Position numbers and translations under genes: made by a program. This document shows, one piece after another, positions 1-6,644 of a stretch of DNA of 8,108 nt. Under the pieces are notes generated by a model that was not told the origin of the DNA, searched no databases, and saw only the letters and a program-made list of their open reading frames with translations. Source of the stretch: Thioalkalivibrio sp. (lineage in GTDB: Bacteria > Pseudomonadota > Gammaproteobacteria > Ectothiorhodospirales > Ectothiorhodospiraceae); the NCBI GenBank assembly GCA_003555285.1, contig PWGH01000296.1:1-8108 (forward strand), in the 5' to 3' direction. Each line of letters starts with the position of its first letter. Within the stretch, counting starts at the first letter, position 1.

Positions 1-90
1 GACCCCAAGCAGCAGACCCCAAGCAGCAGACCCCAAGCAGCAGACCCCAAGCAGCAGACCCCGGGCGGCGGGCACTGGGCGGCGGGCACT
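1..90. repeat. Tandem array of a 14-bp unit in two sequence versions
   Basis: Read in the phase starting at position 7, the unit AAGCAGCAGACCCC occurs four times (7-62). The preceding bases 1-6 (GACCCC) are the tail of another copy cut by the window edge. In exact phase, two copies of GGGCGGCGGGCACT follow (63-76 and 77-90), then a decayed stretch to about 104. The second version carries G at all five positions where the first has A, plus C to A at unit position 12 and C to T at position 14. The unit is not a multiple of three and has no stop in any frame, so the array could lie in the 3' end of an upstream gene (frame 1 stays open to a TAG at 148-150) or be non-coding. The window does not decide this. 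It looks like a slippage-prone minisatellite. Confidence 0.9.
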
Positions 91-106
91 GGCGCTGCGG
101 GCCTGA

Positions 107-1612
<1,506 letters not shown>

Positions 1613-1630
1613 GGGTCACCGCCGGCGGCC
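1613..1630. other. Minimal convergent gene junction with a palindrome
   Basis: Only 18 bp separate the stop of gdhA from the stop of the opposite-strand nuclease gene. They contain the perfect 10-bp palindrome CCGCCGGCGG (1619-1628). It has no loop and no T run, so it is a poor intrinsic terminator. Transcripts from the two sides probably overlap or end by Rho. Confidence 0.4.
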
Positions 1631-3436
1631 TCAGGGCCAATACAGATCGGCCCAGACCGGGTCGTGGTCCGAGGAGCGCCAGGGACCGGCACTCGGGCTT
1701 CGACCCGCGAAGCCCAGGAAGGACGGTTCGTCGGCATTGATCGGCCACGTGCCGGCCGCCACCGTGCGCTCGGCGATGCCGGGTCCGGCCAGCAGGTAAT
1801 CCAGCGTGCCGGCCTCACCGCGAAAGACAAAGGTGTAGCGGCTGGATTCGGGTCGGTACGGCGCCGTGAGATCGTGTTTGCCTGCGGTCTTTATCGCAGC
1901 GATCGGGTCCTCGCCGGCGTAGGCATTGACATCGCCGGCGATAATCACCGGGGTGTCCTCCCGGCGTACCGCCTCGATCCATTCCAGCAGCCGTTCGGCC
2001 TGTTCGGTGCGGCGTTCGTTCCAGCACCCCTGGCCCCGATCGATGTCGCCGGTTTGTGGGCAGCCGGACTTGGCCTTGAAGTGCACCGAGACGACGCCGA
2101 AGGCGGCCCCCTGCGTCGATCCCCGAAACCAGCCGAGCAGGGCCGGGCGGTCGTGCACCGGGTCGGGATCGGCATCGAGCCCCTCCAGATGCACCCGCGT
2201 CGGGCGAAAGAGCAGGGCGTTGCGGATGGCGTTATCGCCGGTTTCCAGCGGCTGTACGGCGCGGTACTGCTGGGCAGCGGGGGCCGAGTCATTCAGGGTG
2301 GCCACCAGGTCGGTGAGGGTCGTCGGGTGGTTCTCCAACTCCACCAGGCTCAGGATATCGGCATCCAGACCCTGCACCGCGGCGACCAGCTTCTGCCGTT
2401 GCCGGGCCAGCGCGTCCGCGCTCTGGGCCCCGCGCAGGCCCAGCGTGACGAAGTAGTTCTCCAGGTTGAGGGTGGCGACACGCAGCGCGCCGGCGGTCAC
2501 CGGGGGTGCGGGGGCGCGCGGGTTGGCAGCCTCGAACACCGGGTCCCGGGTCGGATGCAGACGGTACGCACCGAAGGCTTGGGTGAGAATGCCGGTCAGT
2601 CCGCTGATGGTGTCGCCGGCGCGCCGGGTGCCGTGCCGGTCCAGGTAGGGGATTGGGTCCGGATTCGCGCGATAGCTGCCATCGTCCAGCCAGAGTGAGT
2701 GCGCCGCCCGCTGGTGCCGAAAAGCGGTTTCGGGCACTCGGCGTGCGGTAGCACGCATCAGCCGGCCTTCGGTCGCCAGTCCGAGGGTGCCGTGGCGGTC
2801 CAGCTGGGCATTGTCGGTCACGGTCAGGGATTGCGGTAGGCGGACCTTCACGTCCTGTAACTGTGCCAGTCGCCCGACATCCTGCGGCAGGCGCACGAGC
2901 ACGGGTTCCGGCAATCCGACCGCCCCACAATCACGCAAGGCGGTGATCCGGCCCAGCTGCGGGCGATCGTGGAAACGGGCAAAGCGGCCTTCGACCTGGA
3001 CCCGGTGTCCCGGCCGCGGCGGTGCGTGTTCCTGTACCCGTTTTTGCACCCGTTTGTGGGCCTGGTCGGGCTGGGCCTCAGCGACCGCTTCATGGACCTC
3101 TGCATGGAGTTGGGGTGCATACACGAACAGACCCACGGGTGGGCTGCCGGACTCCTGCAGGAAGAAGCCTCCGAGTTGGTCGCCGCCGCTGAAGACCGCC
3201 GTGACGATCCCTTCCACTGTCACTCGGTGGTCTTCGGCAATCCGGCCCGAACGCAATGCGGCAAGTGGTGTGAGGAGTGTGGACGCGCAGGCGCCCTCGG
3301 TGGGGCTCGATCTGGACAGCACGGGCCCGAGCAGAGGAGGGACGAGCAGGAAGATTCCGAGCAGCAACGTCCCGAGCAGCACGGTTCGGGACAAACGAAA
3401 GCGGGGCAGGCTGACGATCCGTGTCCATTGATGCAT
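1631..3436 (-). CDS. Secreted ExeM/NucH-type extracellular nuclease (OB-fold plus EEP nuclease domain)
   Basis: This 601-residue protein looks like a secreted or membrane-anchored phosphodiesterase that degrades DNA or RNA outside the cytoplasm. A short basic N-terminus precedes one hydrophobic segment (about 18-40). An OB-fold-like region follows (about 68-170: VTVEGIVTAVF, GGFFLQESG, RVQVEGRF), then a linker and a second strand-rich part (172-300). The endonuclease/exonuclease/phosphatase domain runs from 318 to the C-terminus. Its metal and catalytic residues appear intact: N324 in TLNLEN, E366 in LVELEN, H452 in SVHFKAKSG, D502 and N504 in GDVNAY, D546 in TLDYLL, and D590-H591 in SSDHDPVWADLY. 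C459 and C471 flank a segment typical of ExeM/NucH proteins and could form a disulfide. The only ATG near the N-terminus is used, although its Shine-Dalgarno (GGGAA) is weak. Substrate specificity cannot be read from the sequence. Confidence 0.9.
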   Translation of the reverse strand: MHQWTRIVSLPRFRLSRTVLLGTLLLGIFLLVPPLLGPVLSRSSPTEGACASTLLTPLAALRSGRIAEDHRVTVEGIVTAVFSGGDQLGGFFLQESGSPPVGLFVYAPQLHAEVHEAVAEAQPDQAHKRVQKRVQEHAPPRPGHRVQVEGRFARFHDRPQLGRITALRDCGAVGLPEPVLVRLPQDVGRLAQLQDVKVRLPQSLTVTDNAQLDRHGTLGLATEGRLMRATARRVPETAFRHQRAAHSLWLDDGSYRANPDPIPYLDRHGTRRAGDTISGLTGILTQAFGAYRLHPTRDPVFEAANPRAPAPPVTAGALRVATLNLENYFVTLGLRGAQSADALARQRQKLVAAVQGLDADILSLVELENHPTTLTDLVATLNDSAPAAQQYRAVQPLETGDNAIRNALLFRPTRVHLEGLDADPDPVHDRPALLGWFRGSTQGAAFGVVSVHFKAKSGCPQTGDIDRGQGCWNERRTEQAERLLEWIEAVRREDTPVIIAGDVNAYAGEDPIAAIKTAGKHDLTAPYRPESSRYTFVFRGEAGTLDYLLAGPGIAERTVAAGTWPINADEPSFLGFAGRSPSAGPWRSSDHDPVWADLYWP

Positions 3437-3498
3437 GTCGGTTCCCGTCGCATCGTACTGTCGGCTGTGGGCGACGTTCCGATACGCCCTGCGTGCAG

Positions 3499-3525
3499 AT
3501 TATGGAACAGCCGTTGATCCTTCAA
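3499..3525 (-). promoter_or_regulatory. Candidate sigma-70 promoter of the nuclease gene
   Basis: On the minus strand TTGAAG (plus 3520-3525) and CATAAT (plus 3499-3504) resemble -35 and -10 boxes, matching four and five of six consensus bases. The spacer is short at 15 bp. It would give a leader of roughly 55 nt to the start at 3436. Pattern match only. Confidence 0.4.
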
Positions 3526-3591
3526 GGGGTGGCTTTCCCGCCGGTGGGCGAGCTGCGCCCGAACGATCCGGGCACAAGGGACGGGGCGTCA

Positions 3592-3603
3592 CCAGGCACC
3601 TGG
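3592..3603. promoter_or_regulatory. Small inverted repeat upstream of the DsrC/TusE-like gene
   Basis: CCAGG-CA-CCTGG is a perfect 5-bp inverted repeat just upstream of where a -35 box for the 3672 gene would lie. It could be an operator half-site pair. Short palindromes like this arise by chance in GC-rich DNA. Confidence 0.2.
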
Positions 3604-3625
3604 CAGGCGTAATTCCCGAGTCCTG

Positions 3626-3634
3626 TGCTACGCT
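3626..3634 (+). promoter_or_regulatory. Possible extended -10 element for the DsrC/TusE-like gene
   Basis: TGCTACGCT fits the extended -10 pattern TGnTAnnnT, and no clear -35 box lies upstream. Transcription would start near 3641, leaving a leader of about 30 nt with a good AGGAG site. Pattern match only. Confidence 0.35.
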
Positions 3635-3671
3635 ATTGCCCGAATTTCAACCCACCATCAGGAGTATATTC

Positions 3672-3965
3672 ATGACCCTTCCCGAACGCGACGGCGACGG
3701 CTATCTCATCGACCGCGATTGTTGGACCCCCGAAATCGGACGTGCGATGGCTGAGGCCGACGGCGTCGATCTGGACGAGGAAAAGTGGGATCACATCGTC
3801 AAGGCCCGTGAGTATTTCGAAGACCATGCCGTGGTGCCGCCGATCCGCAAGTTCGCCAAGTATCTGAACGCGGATCAAAAAGGCATCTTTACCACCTGGA
3901 TGAGTGGCCCGATGAAGCCGATCACCAAGTACGGCGGTCTGCCCAAGCCCACCGGCTGCGTGTAG
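3672..3965 (+). CDS. DsrC/TusE-family sulfur-relay protein, short single-cysteine form
   Basis: Proteins of this family carry persulfide sulfur on a C-terminal cysteine, either to TusBCD/MnmA for tRNA 2-thiolation (TusE) or to and from dissimilatory sulfite reductase (DsrC). The 97-residue product has GYLIDRDCW near the start, the conserved arginine in VPPIRKF (R59) and the hallmark C-terminus GGLPKPTGCV, so C96 is the terminal sulfur carrier. The second DsrC cysteine, normally about 11 residues earlier, is T85, as in TusE-like proteins. The usual insertion between the middle helices, present in both E. coli TusE and DsrC as I recall them, is missing, which makes the protein about ten residues short. 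C17 is an extra cysteine. The ATG follows AGGAG (3660-3664) with 7 nt spacing. No tusBCD, dsrAB or dsrEFH gene is adjacent. Family membership is firm; TusE or DsrC function is not. Confidence 0.88.
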   Translation: MTLPERDGDGYLIDRDCWTPEIGRAMAEADGVDLDEEKWDHIVKAREYFEDHAVVPPIRKFAKYLNADQKGIFTTWMSGPMKPITKYGGLPKPTGCV

Positions 3966-3978
3966 CCACGCGAGCGGC

Positions 3979-4025
3979 GGGCTGGGTGGGCCCGCAACGG
4001 ACCCCACCCAGCCCTTGGGCCCAAG
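3979..4025. terminator. Strong GC hairpin plus palindrome between convergent genes, probable bidirectional terminator
   Basis: GGGCTGGGTGGG (3979-3990) pairs perfectly over 12 bp with CCCACCCAGCCC (4003-4014) around a 12-nt loop. It is immediately followed by the perfect palindrome CTTGGGCCCAAG (4014-4025), which ends exactly at the stop codon of the minus-strand gene. The pair sits between two converging stop codons, where a shared terminator is expected. No T run follows on either strand, so termination would rely on stem strength or on Rho. The structure may also protect the mRNA 3' ends. Confidence 0.7.
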
Positions 4026-4553
4026 CTATTGGGAGATGGCTCGGAAACCGGCCGTGAAGCCCATCAGGGAGCCTTCGATGACGCCAATACGGTCGGATTC
4101 CATGGTTCGGACGCCGATCCGGAAGGTGGTGCCGTTGCGCATGGCGTTCAGCGTTTCGGTATCGACCCGGGCCAGGACGCGGCAGCCGCTCGGCAGGCAG
4201 GTCTGGAAGGGGAATTCCCTCTGCAGGTTCTCGCCGACCTGGAACAGGATGCCCGGGCGCAGGTCCAGCCCCAGCGGCAGATAGATCACCATTGCCCGTT
4301 CCCCCTCAAGGAAGCCGATGGAGATCTGCATGATGGCCTCCCCGTCCTCATCGGCGGCGGCTTGGGTGATGAAACAGCTTTCGCCGGCGGGCGTATCCTC
4401 GCAGAGAACCTGCCAATCCTGATGCGTGGCGCCGGGCCGCACATCTTCCCCGAGTTGCGCCGAGGCCGGGGCGGTGCCCAGCAGGAACAGGATGGCCAAG
4501 CCCGAGAGCCCTAAGGCGGAGCCGGCGCGGCGGAGGGGGGCGGGAACGGTCAT
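4026..4553 (-). CDS. Secreted IalB-family (invasion-associated locus B) protein
   Basis: This is a 175-residue exported protein of the IalB family. Members are known mainly from alphaproteobacteria and their biochemical role is unclear; in Bartonella IalB is linked to erythrocyte invasion. The N-terminus has a signal peptide with arginines at 8-9, a hydrophobic core at about 12-27, and a likely signal peptidase I site after ASA (residue 32). The mature part shows the family pattern: DWQVLC (46-51), CFITQ (60-64), a PLGLDLRPG turn (93-101), FPFQTC-x4-C (114-124) and the closing GSLMGFTAGF (161-170). The four cysteines C51, C60, C119 and C124 probably form two disulfides in the periplasm. The ATG at 4553 is preferred over one 24 codons upstream because AGGAGT lies 6 nt before it and the signal peptide starts directly there. 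Its role in this organism is unknown; a host-invasion role should not be assumed. Confidence 0.87.
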   Translation of the reverse strand: MTVPAPLRRAGSALGLSGLAILFLLGTAPASAQLGEDVRPGATHQDWQVLCEDTPAGESCFITQAAADEDGEAIMQISIGFLEGERAMVIYLPLGLDLRPGILFQVGENLQREFPFQTCLPSGCRVLARVDTETLNAMRNGTTFRIGVRTMESDRIGVIEGSLMGFTAGFRAISQ

Positions 4554-4755
4554 GGTCGGACTCCTGGTTGTGGTCGAGATAAAAAGATCCTGAACCGTAC
4601 GCAGTGCGTGGAGGCCCGGGACCATGGCGGGCTGTGTCGGCGTGCGCGATACGAAGTCGGCTGCAGAAGCTATCCAGCGCGACGGACCGCGTCAAGGGAA
4701 TGCCGCCTTGCCGACGGCATGGGGATCTCGCACACCAGGGGCTACTTCCCGTATC

Positions 4756-4783
4756 TTGGACGGATATTCAGTGCGTCTATCCT
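4756..4783 (+). promoter_or_regulatory. Candidate sigma-70 promoter of the MoaD-like gene
   Basis: TTGGAC (4756-4761) and TATCCT (4778-4783) are separated by 16 bp. The -10 matches four of six consensus bases and the -35 three of six. Transcription would start near 4790, about 20 nt before the ATG. The rest of the 4554-4810 divergent intergenic region shows no convincing gene. Confidence 0.4.
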
Positions 4784-4810
4784 ATCGAACTCCAGAATCG
4801 GGGGTTGCCG

Positions 4811-5056
4811 ATGAATCGAATCCTGTACTTCGCGGATCTCGCGAATACCCTGGGGCGCACCTCCGAGGAGGTGCAACTACCGGATGATGTGAAGGACGTG
4901 GATGCACTGCTGGCCTGGTTGCGCCAGCGCGGCAGTGCCTGGAATCGGCTATTGGTTCACGAAACCGTGAAGGTAACCGTGAACAAGCAGTTCGCCGACC
5001 TGAAGACCCCGATCGCGGACGGCGATGAAATCGCCTTGGTGAGCATGGCATTCTGA
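4811..5056 (+). CDS. MoaD/ThiS-like beta-grasp protein without the C-terminal Gly-Gly
   Basis: The 81-residue product aligns by eye along its whole length with MoaD, the small sulfur-carrier subunit of molybdopterin synthase. Matching parts are ILYFADLANTLGRTSEEVQL at the start, a DALLAWLRQRG helix, a VTVNKQFAD strand and DGDEIALV near the end. MoaD ends in Gly-Gly, which is adenylated and thiocarboxylated to carry sulfur. Here the chain ends in ALVSMAF followed by TGA, so the functional tail is absent. Neither alternative frame downstream of DGDEIA restores a Gly-Gly end. The ATG at 4811 follows GGGGG (4800-4804); upstream in-frame starts from 4604 would add residues foreign to the family. 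No moaE or moaA is adjacent. It may be a truncated, degenerate or repurposed paralogue that cannot act as a normal sulfur carrier. Confidence 0.78.
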   Translation: MNRILYFADLANTLGRTSEEVQLPDDVKDVDALLAWLRQRGSAWNRLLVHETVKVTVNKQFADLKTPIADGDEIALVSMAF

Positions 5057-5073
5057 AGTCGGTTTTTTCCGGC

Positions 5074-5091
5074 CTGCCGTGGTGACGGCAG
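5074..5091 (+). other. Hairpin downstream of the MoaD-like gene
   Basis: CTGCCGT (5074-5080) and ACGGCAG (5085-5091) form a perfect 7-bp stem with loop GGTG. A T run (5063-5068) lies before the hairpin rather than after it, so it is not a standard rightward intrinsic terminator. It could attenuate or stabilise the transcript between the MoaD-like and VKOR genes. Confidence 0.4.
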
Positions 5092-5100
5092 TGCCACAAG

Positions 5101-5241
5101 GCCATTTCGGCATCCGGGAGCCTGCGGGCACCGATTTCTTGTTTGTAACGGAGTGAATCGATGGGAAGGGGACGACGCAAGCCCGCACACGCCAAGCCGC
5201 TACATGCCCAGCCGGTAAATGCCAAGTCGGCATCCGGGAGC
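5101..5241. repeat. Pair of 21-bp imperfect direct repeats 120 bp apart
   Basis: Positions 5101-5121 and 5221-5241 agree at 19 of 21 bases and share the exact core TCGGCATCCGGGAGC (5107-5121 and 5227-5241). One copy lies upstream of the VKOR gene and the other inside its low-complexity N-terminal coding part. This suggests a small local duplication or shared sequence origin. Confidence 0.6.
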
Positions 5242-6066
5242 AGCGCCACCGCGCGCCTGAGGCCGGATGGGGTGGTCCTCGGTCTGGCCGGTCTGGGCCT
5301 GCTGATCACCGCCTACCTGACCGGCAGCGCCTGGATCGGTCGTGTTCCGGCTTTTTGTGCCGAGGGCACCGGTTGCGCTCTGGTGCAGCAAAGCCAGTGG
5401 TCCAGCCTGCTGGGGCTGCCGATCGCGCTGTGGGGCTTTCTGTTGTTTGCACTGATCGCCGTGTTCGCCTATCAGGCCTCCTCCCGGCTGAAGCGGTGGC
5501 GACGCCTCTGGGTCGTCGCCGTTTTCGGTGCCTCGATCAGCCTGTATCTGAATGCCGTGGTGGGGTTCGCCCTGGGCAGTTATTGCGTGTGGGGCCTGCT
5601 CTTGCTCGCAACCCTCAGCGCGATCCTGTTCGCGGTGTGGCTGCGCCGCCCGGTGTCGGCGCCGGGCATGGGCTGGACGCCGTGGCTGCTGCGCAGCGGC
5701 AGCCTGGGATTGGTCGCCGTGCTGGCGTTGCACCTGTATGCCAGCGATCTCCTGAGCCGGCCGGAAAGCCCGCGACTGGCGGCGCTGGCGACCCATCTGG
5801 AGGCCTCCGGTGCCCGCTACTACGGCGCCTCCTGGTGTCCGGCCTGTCAGAATCAGCACCGGATCTTCGGTGCGGCCTGGGAACGCCTGCCCTATGTGGA
5901 ATGCTCGCCCCGGGGGCGCGGAACCCCGATGGCCGCGGTCTGCGCGAATGCCGGCATCACCAGTTACCCGACCTGGATCATCGGCAATCGGCGCTATGAA
6001 GAGGTCATCTCCGCGGAAGAACTGGCGCTGCTCTCGGGCTTCGATTGGGAGGGGCACCGCCGTTAA
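5161..6066 (+). CDS. VKOR-thioredoxin fusion, membrane disulfide-forming protein with altered CxxC
   Basis: Bacterial vitamin K epoxide reductase homologues replace DsbB: the membrane VKOR domain passes electrons to quinone and re-oxidises a thioredoxin-like partner that makes disulfides in periplasmic proteins. The 301-residue protein has a basic, Ala/Lys-rich N-terminal tail (1-36) and about five membrane segments (about 38-58, 84-105, 115-137, 143-160, 178-196). The loop cysteines C66 and C72 (C-x5-C) precede SSLLGLPIALWG. A thioredoxin-like domain (about 205-295) carries the active site WCPAC (C226, C229), C248, C261 and a cis-proline in SYPTW (P270). The quinone-side CxxC is CVWG here: C142 is present but the second cysteine is G145. 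The codons read TGC GTG TGG GGC. The ATG has GGAG at 5150-5153, 7 nt upstream. The fold is clear, but normal VKOR chemistry is doubtful. Confidence 0.9.
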   Translation: MGRGRRKPAHAKPLHAQPVNAKSASGSSATARLRPDGVVLGLAGLGLLITAYLTGSAWIGRVPAFCAEGTGCALVQQSQWSSLLGLPIALWGFLLFALIAVFAYQASSRLKRWRRLWVVAVFGASISLYLNAVVGFALGSYCVWGLLLLATLSAILFAVWLRRPVSAPGMGWTPWLLRSGSLGLVAVLALHLYASDLLSRPESPRLAALATHLEASGARYYGASWCPACQNQHRIFGAAWERLPYVECSPRGRGTPMAAVCANAGITSYPTWIIGNRRYEEVISAEELALLSGFDWEGHRR

Positions 6067-6100
6067 GGGAAGGGTTTCCGGCCGGTCGGCGTCAGACACC

Positions 6101-6130
6101 CTGACAGGCGGGATAAATCCCGACTAAACT
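6101..6130 (+). promoter_or_regulatory. Candidate promoter with a palindromic operator in the spacer, upstream of the CBS gene
   Basis: CTGACA (6101-6106, five of six -35 bases) and TAAACT (6125-6130, four of six -10 bases) are 18 bp apart. The spacer contains the inverted repeat CGGGAT-AA-ATCCCG (6109-6122). A second small inverted repeat, GTCAG-ACACC-CTGAC (6091-6105), overlaps the -35 box. Transcription would begin near 6137, about 29 nt before the CBS gene start. A protein bound to the spacer palindrome would block or reshape the promoter. The promoter match is better than others in this window; the operator role is inference. Confidence 0.5.
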
Positions 6131-6165
6131 GATGGGGAAGCCCGACCCAAGGTGGAGATGCCCTG

Positions 6166-6594
6166 ATGAAGACGGTCCAGGAAGTATTGAACGAGAAGGG
6201 CCATACGGTCCATCGCATCCAGCCCGACAGCAGCGTGTTCGAGGCCCTGCAAGTGATGGCAGAACACGAGATCGGCGCGCTGCCGGTGATGCAGGGCGAA
6301 CAGCTGCTGGGGCTGATCTCCGAGCGCGACTATGCGCGCCAGGTGGTGTTGCGGGAGCGCAGCTCGCACACCACGGCGGTACGCGACATCATGCTGACCC
6401 CGGTCACCTGTGTGGAACCGCCGCGAACGGTCGAGGAGTGCATGGCCCTGATGACCGAGAAGCGGGTTCGTCACCTGCCGGTGGTGGAGTCCGGGCGCCT
6501 GGTCGGCCTGATCTCGATCGGCGATCTGGTAAAGGCGATCATTGACGACCAGCAGTTCATCATCTCGCAGCTGGAGCATTATATCGCCAGCTGA
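6166..6594 (+). CDS. Two-CBS-domain protein
   Basis: This 142-residue stand-alone protein consists almost entirely of a CBS pair (Bateman module), a fold that binds adenosyl ligands such as AMP, ATP or SAM and senses energy state. CBS1 spans about 8-60 with GALPV (37-41) and GLISERD (49-55). CBS2 spans about 75-128 with RHLPVV (102-107) and GLISIGD (114-120). The two GLISxxD motifs carry the aspartates that commonly contact ribose. No catalytic, transporter or DNA-binding domain is attached, so its target must be another protein. The ATG follows GGTGGAG (6151-6157) at 8 nt. It lies 50 bp before pcm on the same strand and may be cotranscribed with it. Ligand and partner cannot be told from the sequence. 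Confidence 0.92.
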   Translation: MKTVQEVLNEKGHTVHRIQPDSSVFEALQVMAEHEIGALPVMQGEQLLGLISERDYARQVVLRERSSHTTAVRDIMLTPVTCVEPPRTVEECMALMTEKRVRHLPVVESGRLVGLISIGDLVKAIIDDQQFIISQLEHYIAS

Positions 6595-6602
6595 TTCCGT
6601 GC

Positions 6603-6629
6603 CTGGGCCGTGAAGCAACGCGGCCCCAG
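6603..6629 (+). other. Hairpin between the CBS gene and pcm
   Basis: CTGGGCCG (6603-6610) pairs with CGGCCCCAG (6621-6629) with one bulged C and a 10-nt loop. No T run follows, and the pcm Shine-Dalgarno site (6635-6639) begins only a few bases later. It could be a weak terminator, an mRNA-processing stem or a translational control element. Confidence 0.4.
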
Positions 6630-6644
6630 CCCTTGGAGGACGCG

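Noticed and set aside
1..90. The tandem repeats considered as a CRISPR array.
   Set aside because: The 14-bp units are contiguous with no spacers, so it is a minisatellite.
1664..2698. A 344-codon plus-strand frame opposite the nuclease gene.
   Set aside because: The minus strand encodes an EEP nuclease with all catalytic residues. The plus-strand translation is Gly/Arg/Gln-rich with no recognisable domain.
4554..4625. A longer IalB product starting at 4625.
   Set aside because: The downstream ATG at 4553 has AGGAGT at good spacing and begins a proper signal peptide. The extra 24 residues would bury that signal.
4604..4810. Upstream in-frame starts and small overlapping frames before the MoaD-like gene.
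   Set aside because: The residues added have no MoaD similarity, and a promoter candidate lies at 4756-4783 within them. The overlapping short frames have no supported start.
5021..5068. The GGCGAT/ATCGCC hairpin near the MoaD-like 3' end with the T run at 5063-5068, considered as a terminator.
   Set aside because: The T run is 27 bp past the stem and the stem lies inside coding sequence, so the parts do not form an intrinsic terminator.
5200..6099. A 299-codon minus-strand frame opposite the VKOR fusion.
   Set aside because: It is antisense to a gene with clear membrane helices and a CPAC motif. Its own translation is compositionally biased and unrecognisable.
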